A stretch of DNA of 64,000 bases. Source: Sphingomonas sp. LY29. GTDB taxonomy: Bacteria; Pseudomonadota; Alphaproteobacteria; Sphingomonadales; Sphingomonadaceae. The stretch is from NCBI RefSeq assembly GCF_035593985.1, contig NZ_CP141587.1, positions 1,054,001 through 1,118,000 of the forward strand. Reading direction: 5' to 3'. The translations under genes were made by a program, and so were the position numbers. The notes below the pieces were generated by a model. It was not told the origin of the DNA and searched no databases. It was given only the letters and a program-made list of their open reading frames with translations. Numbering within the stretch: position 1 is the stretch's first letter; every line of letters begins with the position of its first letter. Positions 56,645 to 64,000 of the stretch are shown here, piece after piece.

Positions 56645-56682
56645 TGAAAGCGGCCGCCCCCTCACGAGGAGGAAGCGGCCGC
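56645..56682 (-). terminator. Terminator after the phasin gene
   Basis: In the leftward sense the two copies of GCGGCCGC (56682-56675 and 56657-56650) pair, extended by TT/GG wobbles and CCTC/GAGG around a 5-base loop, and are followed by TTTCATTTG. A 14-pair stem in total. Confidence 0.85.
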
Positions 56683-56710
56683 GAACTTGGTTGCCCTGGG
56701 AGAGGGAGAG

Positions 56711-57448
56711 TTAGGCAACCAGGTCGTTCATGCGCTCGGCATTGACGCTGGCGCGGTTCTGAAGCGGCTGGGCCGCTTCGCCGGCCAGCTTCACGACGCG
56801 CTCGGTCAGCTGCGAGCTCTGCGCAACCATGCGGTCGAACGAGGCGCGGACCAGTTCCGACTGGATCTGGAAGAATTCGGTCGGCGACTTGGCTTCGGCC
56901 AGCGTCTTGAACGCGTCTGAAGCCTGCTCGATGCCGTCACGGCTCGACGACAGGACGTCCTGGCCGATCGAACGCGCGCCGGTGGCGGCGATACGGCCGG
57001 CTTCGACAATCGCTTCGACGTTCGCCTTGGCGATGTCGGTCATTTCTTCGGCCACCTTCTGGGTCTTGCCGACCAGCTGCTGGCCACGGTCGCCGGCATC
57101 GCCGAGGACGTTCTGGAACTTGTCGGCGGCCGGGAACTGGAAGCCGGCGAAGAGCGAGTTGAAATCATAAGCCATGGTCTTGGTCCTTTCGATGGGGGCA
57201 GCGGCCGCTTCGACGGTCGCCTTGCTCACGCGACGAGCGGTCTTCGCTGCGCGCTTGTTGTTCTTGGTCACCGCTTCGACGACCTTGGCCGATGCCTTGC
57301 GAGCACGGCGGGCGCGAACGGCCTTCGCCGGTGCCTGCGCTGCCTTCTTGGCGGTCTGCTCGACGGCAGTCGCGGCAGCCTTCAGCGGCGCGGTCGCCTT
57401 GTCGATGGTCGATTCGATCACGGTGTCGTTCTTGATTTCGTCAGCCAC
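56711..57448 (-). CDS. Phasin family protein
   Basis: 245 residues from GTG 57448, preceded by CAGGAG six bases upstream; earlier in-frame Mets are ignored. The N-terminal 100 residues are Ala/Lys/Arg-rich and probably disordered (AAKAVRARRARKASAKVVEA-like). The phasin core (DFNSLFAGFQFPAADKFQNV, then VEAIVEAGRIAATGARSIGQDVL and ASFDRMVAQSSQLTERVVKLAGE) covers the rest. Phasins coat polyhydroxyalkanoate granules. No PHA synthase is in the window. TGC-rich palindromes lie upstream. Confidence 0.9.
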   Translation of the reverse strand: MADEIKNDTVIESTIDKATAPLKAAATAVEQTAKKAAQAPAKAVRARRARKASAKVVEAVTKNNKRAAKTARRVSKATVEAAAAPIERTKTMAYDFNSLFAGFQFPAADKFQNVLGDAGDRGQQLVGKTQKVAEEMTDIAKANVEAIVEAGRIAATGARSIGQDVLSSSRDGIEQASDAFKTLAEAKSPTEFFQIQSELVRASFDRMVAQSSQLTERVVKLAGEAAQPLQNRASVNAERMNDLVA

Positions 57449-57465
57449 GGTAAACTCCTGTTTGT

Positions 57466-57520
57466 TGCATTGCACAATACGCATCTGCGGCGAAGGTTTC
57501 AAGGTTTTTTGTGCGTTGCA
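57466..57520. promoter_or_regulatory. TGC-rich palindromes upstream of the phasin gene (PhaR-like sites)
   Basis: TGCATTGCA (57466-57474) and TGCGTTGCA (57512-57520) lie 46 bp apart upstream of the phasin start. PhaR repressors of alphaproteobacterial PHA genes bind TGC-rich, often palindromic, sequences of this kind. The assignment is by analogy only. Confidence 0.4.
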
Positions 57521-57577
57521 GCATAAAACCGATTTGCCGTCCTTGACGCGCGGCGCGAAGGCGGGGCAAGTGCCGCC

Positions 57578-58240
57578 ATGGCCGACCCCACTTCCGCCCC
57601 GTCCGCTCGCCGCCGTCGCGGGCTTCTCATTGTCCTTTCTTCGCCGTCAGGCGCGGGCAAGTCGACGATCAGCCGGATGCTGTTGGAGGCCGACGATCAC
57701 GTCACCATGTCGGTTAGCGCTACGACCCGGCCGAGCCGTCCGGGCGAAGTCGAAGGGCGCGACTATCATTTCGTCGACGCGGACGAATTCCAGCGGATGA
57801 TCGCCGACGGCGAGTTTGCCGAATGGGCGCCGGTGTTCGACCATCATTACGGAAGCCCGCAGGCGCCGATCAAGGCGGCGCTGAAGGAAGGCCGCGACGT
57901 CCTGTTCGACATCGACTGGCAGGGCACGCAGCAGCTACACGCCGCGATGGGCGAGGACCTCGTCCGCGTATTCATCCTGCCGCCGTCGATGGCTGAATTG
58001 CAACGCCGGCTGGAATCGCGCGGCACCGACAGCGCAGAGGTCATTGCCGGCCGCATGCGCCGCGCCGCGGGCGAAATCAGCCACTGGGCCGAATATGATT
58101 ATGTCCTGATCAACGAGGACAGCGAAGCCTGCCTTGCCGACGTGCACGCGATCCTTGCGGCCGAGCGGCTCAAGCGGTGGCGTCAGGCGGGACTGGTGAC
58201 GTTCGTCCGCGACCTCGTCGCCGGATCAGCCGCGCAATAG
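57578..58240 (+). CDS. gmk: Guanylate kinase
   Basis: 220 residues. P-loop LSSPSGAGKSTISRML, GMP-binding SATTRPSRPGEVEGRDYHFVD, FDHHYGSPQAPI, DIDWQGTQQL and the lid region LQRRLESRGTDSAEVI are all present. It makes GDP from GMP and ATP and is essential. TTGACG 30 bases upstream is a candidate -35, which would make the transcript nearly leaderless. The 3' end overlaps the convergent ATP12-family gene by 15 bases. Confidence 0.96.
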   Translation: MADPTSAPSARRRRGLLIVLSSPSGAGKSTISRMLLEADDHVTMSVSATTRPSRPGEVEGRDYHFVDADEFQRMIADGEFAEWAPVFDHHYGSPQAPIKAALKEGRDVLFDIDWQGTQQLHAAMGEDLVRVFILPPSMAELQRRLESRGTDSAEVIAGRMRRAAGEISHWAEYDYVLINEDSEACLADVHAILAAERLKRWRQAGLVTFVRDLVAGSAAQ

Positions 58241-58921
58241 TTCGAGAAACTTGGCGGCGCTGAGGAAGGCTTCCCGCCGTCCTTCTTCCGCCGCCGCGGC
58301 GTCGGCATCGACGCCCCATTGTTCGGCCTGCCACGCGACATCCAGCCCCACTGCATCCCAGGCAGCATCGGGCGCGATCGCCTTTTCATACAACGCCAGC
58401 GCCGCGACCAGCGACCCGCCGATCGTGACCACCGGTTGTAGCCCTGCAAGCTGATAGGGTCCCAGCGAGGCGACCGCGGCGGACAGCCGGCGGATCGTTT
58501 CTTCCGGCTGCGACACGGGCATGATTCCGGTCACCGGCGTGAACGCGACGTCGAACCGCTGCCGGGCCCAATCGAGCAACGGATCCCACGCCGCCGCCTG
58601 CCGGGCGACAAGTGCACGGGGCATGTCGGCGCGGTAGAGCAAAAGGTCGCTTTGAGCGTAGGCCGACAGGTCGTCGGCAAAACGCTGGGGGTCCGCGGCC
58701 ACGCGATCGATCGCGGCGTTGGCGAGCCCGGTGAAAGGCATCGCGCGCGGATCAATCGTCTCCCCGCAATCGCGCCACTCGGCGGCGACCGCCTCCGCCA
58801 ACGCGGGCGTCGGCAGCACCAGCCGCTCACGCGCGGGCGTTCGAACCGGTCGGCCGTCGAGGTTTACTCCCCATCCGCCGTCGAGCGACTCAAGCTCGAC
58901 CGTCGTCCAGAAGCGCTTCAT
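58226..58921 (-). CDS. ATP12-family F1-ATPase assembly chaperone
   Basis: 231 residues from ATG 58921. It begins KRFWTTVELESLDGGWGVNLDGRPVRTPAR, the N-terminal beta layer of ATP12, and continues with PFTGLANAAIDRV, YRADMPRALVARQAAAWDPLLDWA and a C-terminal helical bundle around AWQAEQWGVDADA. ATP12 binds free F1 alpha subunits during ATP synthase assembly in mitochondria and alphaproteobacteria. The start overlaps the stop of a 70-residue membrane protein (ATGA), so the two are coupled. Confidence 0.92.
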   Translation of the reverse strand: MKRFWTTVELESLDGGWGVNLDGRPVRTPARERLVLPTPALAEAVAAEWRDCGETIDPRAMPFTGLANAAIDRVAADPQRFADDLSAYAQSDLLLYRADMPRALVARQAAAWDPLLDWARQRFDVAFTPVTGIMPVSQPEETIRRLSAAVASLGPYQLAGLQPVVTIGGSLVAALALYEKAIAPDAAWDAVGLDVAWQAEQWGVDADAAAAEEGRREAFLSAAKFLELLRG

Positions 58922-59130
58922 TCGTCCCAGCTGCGCTTGAGATAACGACCGATCAGCACCGCCTCGATCGCACCGGTAATCGCCAATATCCCGCCAAGCA
59001 GCGGCCAGCCACCCGGCTTCAAGATGTCTGTAAACGCGATGGCAGTGCCGATCAGGAACAGCAGCACCCCCGCGATCCGAAGCGCGGCGAAGACCCGGAA
59101 CCGGCGGCGCCATTCAATCTCGTCGTTCAT
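58918..59130 (-). CDS. Small two-helix membrane protein
   Basis: 70 residues. Two hydrophobic segments (about residues 16-32 and 42-58) are joined by a short KPGGW turn, with a charged N terminus (NDEIEWRRRF) and C terminus. No family recognised. The ATG shares one base with the stop of the HAD gene (TGATG), and its stop overlaps the ATP12 gene's ATG. Such tight linkage implies expression with the assembly chaperone. Confidence 0.75.
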   Translation of the reverse strand: MNDEIEWRRRFRVFAALRIAGVLLFLIGTAIAFTDILKPGGWPLLGGILAITGAIEAVLIGRYLKRSWDE

Positions 59131-59789
59131 CACGCCCCGCCCGTCATCCGTTCGGCGATGTCCGCAACCTCGGTGGGCAGGGACGCGATCGCGTCGGCCC
59201 CGCCTTTGGTCAATTCGTCGGCATCCTGATAGCCCCAGACGACACCGATCGCGCCGACGCCGGCGCCGCGCGCGCAGCCCATGTCCCACGCGGTGTCGCC
59301 GATCATCACCGTCCGCTCAGGCACCGCTCCTGCCTCGATCATTGCCGACAGCGCCATCGACGGATGTGGCTTTGAGGGGTGATCGTCACTGGTCTGAAGC
59401 GAGACGAAACGCGCGTGGAGGCCGTGATGCTCGAGGCAATGGCGAAGGCCGCGCATCGACTTGCCGGTCGCCACCGCCAGCTGCCAGCCGTCGCCCTCCA
59501 TCCGATCGAGCAGGTCGACGATGCCGTCGTAGAGCGGCTCCTCGACCTCGCCCGATCCGCGCATGGCGATGAACGCCTGCTTGTAGGTCTCGGACAATGC
59601 GTGATGGTCATGCTCGGGGGCCAATTCGCTCATCACTTCGCCCAAGCTGCGGCCGATCAGCCGGCGCGTCACCTGCTCGGGCGGCGGCTCGAGGCCGTGC
59701 GCGACGAAGGCGCGGCAGAGCGCGGTGCGGATCGTGGCGCCGCTGTCGACCAGCGTGCCGTCGCAATCGAAAATCGCCAGCCGGGTCAC
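59130..59789 (-). CDS. HAD-IA hydrolase (phosphoglycolate-phosphatase-like)
   Basis: 219 residues from GTG 59789. Motif I FDCDGTLVDSG holds the nucleophile Asp, motif II VATGKS, motif III Lys in DHHPSKPHP-like SDDHPSKPHP, and motif IV GDTAWDMGCA. The small cap domain between I and II is a helical bundle, as in Gph. It dephosphorylates small metabolites, possibly 2-phosphoglycolate. GTG overlaps the preceding gene's stop (GTGA), so it is coupled to the RluA gene. Confidence 0.9.
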   Translation of the reverse strand: MTRLAIFDCDGTLVDSGATIRTALCRAFVAHGLEPPPEQVTRRLIGRSLGEVMSELAPEHDHHALSETYKQAFIAMRGSGEVEEPLYDGIVDLLDRMEGDGWQLAVATGKSMRGLRHCLEHHGLHARFVSLQTSDDHPSKPHPSMALSAMIEAGAVPERTVMIGDTAWDMGCARGAGVGAIGVVWGYQDADELTKGGADAIASLPTEVADIAERMTGGA

Positions 59790-60964
59790 GGGCGGCGGGG
59801 CTTGGTCGGCTTCGATGGGCGCGCGGGCCGGCCCGACTTGGTCGGCTTGCCCGCCGGCGGTCCACCACGTCCGCGACGCTCGCCCTTGCGGGCCTTGCGC
59901 GCGGTCTTGGCGGCGGCGGCAACGCGCTTCGCCTTGGTTTCGGGCAGCTTCGCAGGGTCAGGATTGTCAAGCGGCATCATGTCGCCCGCCATCGCCTCGA
60001 ACCCAAGCGTCGCCAGGCTTTCGGCAAAGTGCGAGGGAAGCTCGGCGGTCTGGTCGATCGGCTTTCCGTCGACCCCGTCGATCCGCAGGCGCCGCGCGTG
60101 CAGGTGCATCTTGCGGCTGATCCCGCCGGTCAGAAATGCTTCGGCCCCGCCATATTTGGCGTCGCCGACAATCGGGTGGCCGATCGCCGCCATGTGCGCG
60201 CGAAGCTGATGCGTGCGGCCGGTCATCGGCTGAAGTTCGACCCAGGCGGCGCGGTTGCCCGCGCGATCGATCAGACGATAGCGGGTGCGCGCCGGCAGTC
60301 CGTTCTCCTCGTCGACGTGCATTTTTTCGCCGCCGGTTCCCGGCTGCTTGGCGAGCGGCGCGTCGATCACGCCTTCATCCGCCGAGGGGACGCCGGTGAT
60401 CAGCGCCCAATAGACCTTGCGCGCGGTGCGGCCCGAAAAGCTCTTGGCGAAATGCCCCGCCGCCCGCGCCGATCGCGCGACGAGCAGGACGCCCGACGTG
60501 TCCTTGTCGAGCCGGTGCACGAGCTTCGGACGATTGCCTTCGTCATCGGCCAGGCCGTCGAGCAGGCGATCGAGATGCTGGACGGTCTTGGTCCCGCCCT
60601 GCGTGGCGAGGCCCGGCGGCTTGTTGAGCACGAACCAGTCGCGGCCCTTGGCCATGACCATTTCCTGCACGTAAGCGGCTTCGTCAGCGGTCAGCGGCTC
60701 GACAATCCGTTGCGGCCGGGCACCGGGCCCTTCGGCGGGCGCTGGCTCGGCCGGCGGCACGCGAAGGACCATGCCCGTAGTCAGCCGGTCGCCTGGGGTC
60801 GCGCGCTTGCCGTCGACGCGTAGCTGCCCCGTCCGCGCCCAGCGCGAGACGGTGTTGAAGCTGGTGTCGGAAAGGTGGCGCTTGAACCATCGGTCGAGAC
60901 GGATTCCGTCGTCGTCTTCGCCGACCGTGAAGGTCCTGACGGTATCGCTGGGAGGGGCAGTCAT
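59786..60964 (-). CDS. RluA/RluC-family pseudouridine synthase
   Basis: 392 residues from ATG 60964. An S4 RNA-binding domain (DGIRLDRWFKRHLSDTSF, SRWARTGQLRVDGKRA) is followed by the catalytic HRLDKDTSGVLLVARS with the nucleophile Asp, then MTGRTHQLRAHMAAIGHPIVGDAKYG and IDGVDG. The C-terminal 60 residues are basic and Pro/Gly/Ala-rich (AKTARKARKGERRGRGG and onward), an extra not seen in E. coli RluC. It likely modifies 23S rRNA (RluC-type). First gene of a coupled four-gene leftward run. Confidence 0.92.
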   Translation of the reverse strand: MTAPPSDTVRTFTVGEDDDGIRLDRWFKRHLSDTSFNTVSRWARTGQLRVDGKRATPGDRLTTGMVLRVPPAEPAPAEGPGARPQRIVEPLTADEAAYVQEMVMAKGRDWFVLNKPPGLATQGGTKTVQHLDRLLDGLADDEGNRPKLVHRLDKDTSGVLLVARSARAAGHFAKSFSGRTARKVYWALITGVPSADEGVIDAPLAKQPGTGGEKMHVDEENGLPARTRYRLIDRAGNRAAWVELQPMTGRTHQLRAHMAAIGHPIVGDAKYGGAEAFLTGGISRKMHLHARRLRIDGVDGKPIDQTAELPSHFAESLATLGFEAMAGDMMPLDNPDPAKLPETKAKRVAAAAKTARKARKGERRGRGGPPAGKPTKSGRPARPSKPTKPRRP

Positions 60965-60972
60965 GCGGCCCC

Positions 60973-61356
60973 TTAGCCCGAAGCGCCCTCCGGCGCCATT
61001 GCCCAATAGTCGAACGCCGCCTGCTGCAGCCGCGCCACCAGCTTCGCCGCCGTCGGATCTTCCCACGATCCGCGATGATCGTGCGCCGCCGCGCCATCGG
61101 CCCACCAGCCTTGCCCTGGCAGCCCATCGCTCTGGCGGACGACGAGCACCGCCAGTTCGGGCTCCCCCCGCTCCTGCGCCTCGCGATCGACCGCCGCCAA
61201 CGTCTTGCACAGCGCGCGCATCTTCGGCCGCGAAAAGGAATGGCCGAGCCGTTCGAGCATTTCCGAATAGGTCAGCGCATGGCCTGCGGATGCCGCAGCG
61301 ACGAGGTGGGCGCGCACTTCGGCCGGGTCGGCGATACCGCCCGGACCGTCGCCCAC
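60973..61356 (-). CDS. Conserved hypothetical protein
   Basis: 127 residues from GTG 61356, two bases after the DUF4893 gene's stop. It has a helical N-terminal half (ADPAEVRAHLVAAASAGHALTYSEMLERLGHSFS) followed by RPKMRALCKTLAAVDREAQERG and LAVLVVRQSDGLPGQGWWAD. Similar proteins occur in other sphingomonads, sometimes with unreliable enzyme names. The last ~40 residues are Ala-rich. No catalytic motif or membrane segment is seen. Its function is unknown. Confidence 0.7.
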   Translation of the reverse strand: MGDGPGGIADPAEVRAHLVAAASAGHALTYSEMLERLGHSFSRPKMRALCKTLAAVDREAQERGEPELAVLVVRQSDGLPGQGWWADGAAAHDHRGSWEDPTAAKLVARLQQAAFDYWAMAPEGASG

Positions 61357-61358
61357 AA

Positions 61359-62018
61359 TCACTTGGGCTGTTCGGCGACCGGGGTCAGTTCGAACACGTC
61401 GAGCCGTGCGCCGTTCTGCGGATAGGGGATAACCAGCCGCCACACGAACGGACCAATCCGCTCGAACACACCCGCCATGTCGCGCTTTGGATCGTCGCCA
61501 TAGGCGCGCGCTTCCTCTTCGCTGCCCAGCGCGAGCGTGCCGAGGAAGATCATGCGATTGGGATTGTCGTCTTCCCACAAGCGTCCTGCTGGTCGCTGGC
61601 TGCCGGTCTGCTTGACGATCGTGAACAGGTTTCCCTCGACCTCGACGTAACAGAAGAAGGGTTTGAATTTCTGGAAGGCGGGGCCCTTGCCGCCTTGTCG
61701 GCCGAGCGTGACGACGCGGCAACTATAACTGCCCGGCGTCGGCGCCGGGCGCGCCTGCGCCGCATCGGGATCGAGCAGGCGACCTTCGGCGGTAATCTCG
61801 GCGCGGTGGCCGCGGGCGCGCGCCTCGGCGAGGCCGCTCGACCAGCCCGTCGCCACTCGCCGGATTTTGGCGAGGTCGGCCTGGCTGGCGATGCCTTGCC
61901 AGATGTCCGCCTTGGTCCGCACGTCGGCGGTCACGACCGGACGCTTCGTCTCGGGCGTCACGCACCCGGCCACCGCAAGGGCAAGCGCCAAGGGAATGAG
62001 CGACCCACAACGTCTCAA
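61359..62018 (-). CDS. DUF4893 lipoprotein
   Basis: 219 residues from a TTG start with GGAG eight bases upstream. The lipobox LAVAGC puts the lipidated Cys at about residue 19. The mature domain contains WSSGLAEARARGHRAEITAEG, SYSCRVVTLGRQGGKGP, CYVEVEGNLFTIVKQTGSQRPAG and RLWEDDNPNRMIFLG, a conserved uncharacterised sphingomonad family (DUF4893). It should sit on the outer or inner membrane periplasmic face. Co-transcribed with the next hypothetical gene. Confidence 0.85.
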   Translation of the reverse strand: MRRCGSLIPLALALAVAGCVTPETKRPVVTADVRTKADIWQGIASQADLAKIRRVATGWSSGLAEARARGHRAEITAEGRLLDPDAAQARPAPTPGSYSCRVVTLGRQGGKGPAFQKFKPFFCYVEVEGNLFTIVKQTGSQRPAGRLWEDDNPNRMIFLGTLALGSEEEARAYGDDPKRDMAGVFERIGPFVWRLVIPYPQNGARLDVFELTPVAEQPK

Positions 62019-62141
62019 GCGAACGACTCCAATCCTGTCCTACGATCGGCCAAGGGTGGCCTAATGGCGCGCCCCGTTCAACCAACGAAAGGTTAACTGC
62101 GTCGATTGACGGCGCGCTGTCAGTCGCTAGGCGCATCATCC

Positions 62142-63068
62142 GTGAACGATCCCCGCCCCCTGCCGCCGACCGACACGGCCGCCCGCACGATGCGCGCGGG
62201 GCTGCTCTATGGCCTCGTCGCCTACGTGTTGTGGGGCGTCATGCCGATCTACTTCAAGCAGATCCAGGCCGTCCCCGCGGTCGACATCGTCGCGCACCGC
62301 ATCGTCTGGTCGCTGCTCATGCTGGCGGGGCTGCTGACCGTTGTTCGCGCATGGAGCGAGGTTCGCGCTGCCCTGCAGAATCGTCGCACGGTGCTGATCC
62401 TGTGCGCGACCTCGGTGCTGATCGCCGCCAACTGGCTGGCCTACGTTTACGCCATCAACAGCGGGCATATCCTGGCGGGGAGCCTCGGCTACTATCTCAA
62501 CCCGCTTGCCAACATCCTGCTCGGCCGTTTCGTGCTGAAGGAGCCGCTATCGCGTTTGCAGTGGCTCGCGGTGGCCATCGCCGCGGCGGGAATCGCGGTG
62601 CTCGCGGCCGGCGCGGTCGATACGCTGTGGCTGAGCATGATCCTGTGCATCAGCTTTGCGAGCTACGGCCTGCTCCGCAAAATCGTGAAGGTCGATTCGC
62701 TCGCCGGCCTGTCGATCGAGACGGCGCTGCTGTTCCCGTTCGCGATCGGCTGGCTGCTCCTGGGCGGTGCCGCCGGTCGTCCCTTGATCGGATCGTCGAA
62801 TGCCGAGACTTGGTTGCTGGTGGCGTCTGGGATCGTATCGACCATCCCTTTGCTCAGCTTTACCGCGGCGGCGCGGCGTCTGCCTTATTCGACCGTTGGC
62901 ATCCTGCAGTTCATCGCCCCGACGCTGCAATTCCTGCTTGCCGTCGCGATCTACGACGAGCCGTTCACGCGCGCCCACGCCATAGCATTCGGCGCGATCT
63001 GGACGGCGATGGCGCTCTATATCGTGTCGATGATCGACACCCGCCGACGCGCCGCCCTTGCGTCCTAG
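62142..63068 (+). CDS. rarD: RarD-type EamA transporter
   Basis: 308 residues from GTG 62142. ATG 62190 and TTG 62106 are alternatives, and none has a strong ribosome-binding site. Ten helices in two EamA halves are visible: GLLYGLVAYVLWGVMPIYFKQ, VDIVAHRIVWSLLML, NWLAYVYAINSGHILAGSLGYYLNPL and LQFIAPTLQFLLAVAIYDEPFTRAH, all matching RarD (chloramphenicol-sensitivity protein). The transported molecule is unknown. Two short reading frames follow closely. Confidence 0.9.
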   Translation: MNDPRPLPPTDTAARTMRAGLLYGLVAYVLWGVMPIYFKQIQAVPAVDIVAHRIVWSLLMLAGLLTVVRAWSEVRAALQNRRTVLILCATSVLIAANWLAYVYAINSGHILAGSLGYYLNPLANILLGRFVLKEPLSRLQWLAVAIAAAGIAVLAAGAVDTLWLSMILCISFASYGLLRKIVKVDSLAGLSIETALLFPFAIGWLLLGGAAGRPLIGSSNAETWLLVASGIVSTIPLLSFTAAARRLPYSTVGILQFIAPTLQFLLAVAIYDEPFTRAHAIAFGAIWTAMALYIVSMIDTRRRAALAS

Positions 63069-63092
63069 GCCGCGACACGCCACCTTCGCGTC

Positions 63093-63314
63093 ATGTTGAA
63101 CATCGTCTCGCTCATCATCGGGGTCGTCGCGCTGCTTTGTGCCGCGGTGGCCTTCATTCCGCTGCTCGGCTGGGCGAACTGGCTGATCATCCCGCTCGCT
63201 GTCGTCGGCGCAGGTATCGGCGCTGTGTCCAACAGCAACGCCGGCCGCAACCTGAACCTGTTCGTCATCGTCGTCGGCATCATCCGCCTGATGATTGGCG
63301 GGGGCATCATCTGA
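63093..63314 (+). CDS. Small hydrophobic membrane protein
   Basis: 73 residues, with helices at about residues 2-22, 25-44 and 55-71, and little polar sequence. It starts 24 bases after rarD. The stop (TGA at 63312-63314) overlaps the CTG start of the next gene. No family recognised; the type is common in sphingomonads. Confidence 0.75.
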   Translation: MLNIVSLIIGVVALLCAAVAFIPLLGWANWLIIPLAVVGAGIGAVSNSNAGRNLNLFVIVVGIIRLMIGGGII

Positions 63315-63907
63315 CGCGCGATCCGCGCATCGATGCCTACATCGCGAAGGCCGCCTCCTTCGCGAACCCGATCCTGACCCGGATCCGCGAGCAGGTTCAC
63401 GCCGCCGTTCCGGAGGTCGAGGAAACGCTCAAGTGGGGCGCGCCGGCGTTCACGCTGGATGGCAAGATTCTGCTGATCATGGCCGCGTTCAAGGCGCATG
63501 CCGCCATCAATTTCTGGCGCGGGCAGGAGATTGGAGAGGGTGATGCCAAGGCCGACGCCATGGGGCAGTTCGGCAAGCTGCGCAGCGTCGATGACCTGCC
63601 GAGCGAGGCCGAATTCGCCTCATTGCTCAAGGAAGCGGTGGCGCTGGTTTCGAGTGCTCCGGCGCCGCGCAAGACCAAGCATCAGCCGAAAGCGGCGACC
63701 GAGGTCCATCCTGACTTTCTGACAGCTCTAGAAGCAAATCCCGCAGCGAAGGCCGCCCTCGACAGCTTCTCAGCCTCTGCCCGGCGCGACTATGTCGACT
63801 GGATCGCGGAGGCGAAGCAGGATGCGACCCGCGCCAAGCGCATCGCGACCGCGGTCGAATGGCTCACCGACGGAAAGAAGCGGCACTGGAAGTACGAAAA
63901 ATGCTGA
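63311..63907 (+). CDS. YdeI/OmdA-type protein (DUF1801 plus YdeI C-terminal domain), CTG start
   Basis: 198 residues from CTG 63311. There is no ATG, GTG or TTG in frame before the conserved sequence begins, and the next in-frame Met is deep inside the fold. DUF1801 covers about residues 1-115 (ETLKWGAPAFTLDGKILL, INFWRG). The OmdA/YdeI tail includes NPAAKAALDSFSASARRDYVDWI and RAKRIATAVEWL. Homologous families include bacteriocin-protection and stress-related proteins. The start overlaps the previous stop by four bases (CTGA), and GGCGGGGG lies upstream. Confidence 0.75.
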   Translation: MTRDPRIDAYIAKAASFANPILTRIREQVHAAVPEVEETLKWGAPAFTLDGKILLIMAAFKAHAAINFWRGQEIGEGDAKADAMGQFGKLRSVDDLPSEAEFASLLKEAVALVSSAPAPRKTKHQPKAATEVHPDFLTALEANPAAKAALDSFSASARRDYVDWIAEAKQDATRAKRIATAVEWLTDGKKRHWKYEKC

Positions 63908-63944
63908 TGCTACGGCGTTGGCATTTGCCATTCGCAACTAATGC

Positions 63945-64000
63945 CTATCGCGTGCGAACGTAGCGCCCCGGCGCATCCTCAATCGCCTTCTTCTTGCCCT
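63945..64000 (-). CDS. 3' end of a leftward gene (window edge)
   Basis: Only 17 residues are visible (ending DAPGRYVRTR, then TAG at 63945-63947). The frame is inferred from the sense of the last codons and typical GC3. The product cannot be named. Confidence 0.4.
   Translation of the reverse strand, partial: GKKKAIEDAPGRYVRTR

Overview
The window is high-GC chromosomal DNA of an alphaproteobacterium, almost certainly a sphingomonad (Sphingomonadales). Three things point there: a sphingolipid biosynthesis locus (serine palmitoyltransferase, its own acyl carrier protein, an NAD(P)-dependent reductase and an acyltransferase of the bacterial ceramide synthase type); alphaproteobacterial core genes (the CtrA inhibitor SciP, an ATP12-type F1 assembly chaperone, HspQ, a phasin, a serC leader RNA ahead of serC-serA); and large TonB-dependent receptors. 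No phage, integrase, transposase or CRISPR array was seen. The genes are tightly packed, and many stop/start pairs overlap as ATGA or GTGA.

Layout. 1-7.3 kb: the end of a BlaR1-like/BlaI pair with a twin operator, an exonuclease III, a GH130-type glycosidase-related protein, and a leftward iron-uptake operon (PepSY membrane protein, 58-residue membrane protein, TonB receptor). The start of the PepSY gene carries two interleaved inverted repeats. 7.3-10.2 kb: a LOV (blue-light) histidine kinase translationally coupled to a response regulator, tRNA-Ser(CGA), an SDR enzyme and hspQ. 10.2-13.0 kb: a second TonB receptor. 13.3-17.4 kb: rplU-rpmA, an acetyltransferase, a diiron-like hydrolase divergent from a TetR regulator across a palindromic operator, and obgE.

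17.4-28.6 kb is the centrepiece. The genes are cerR-like, acp, spt, a CHASE3 hybrid histidine kinase, a leftward pair (Tam41-like nucleotidyltransferase and DAG/ceramide-kinase-like lipid kinase), lptF-lptG, a fatty-acid desaturase and a bCerS-like acyltransferase. Together they could make ceramide, phosphorylate and possibly nucleotide-activate it, modify its chains and move the product outward with an Lpt-type permease. The later steps are inference. A tandem 36-nt palindromic repeat lies between lptG and the desaturase.

28.6-38.3 kb: a second exonuclease III, erpA, an M23 peptidase, serC-serA behind a serC leader, an unrecognised secreted coiled-coil protein, purA, an L,D-transpeptidase and acylphosphatase. 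38.4-45.2 kb: fabI, a YihY/BrkB membrane protein, a DnaJ-type co-chaperone, pdxH, a cation-efflux protein, a PhzF protein, an FKBP lipoprotein and mnmA. 45.3-54.9 kb: a small ORF, sciP, two GlsB-type membrane proteins around a SIMPL protein, an RND efflux pair, a DUF445 protein and an amidohydrolase. 54.9-64 kb: murA, clpS, a phasin, gmk, a coupled run (RluA synthase, HAD phosphatase, small membrane protein, ATP12 chaperone), two cell-envelope or unknown proteins, rarD, and a YdeI-type gene that appears to start with CTG.
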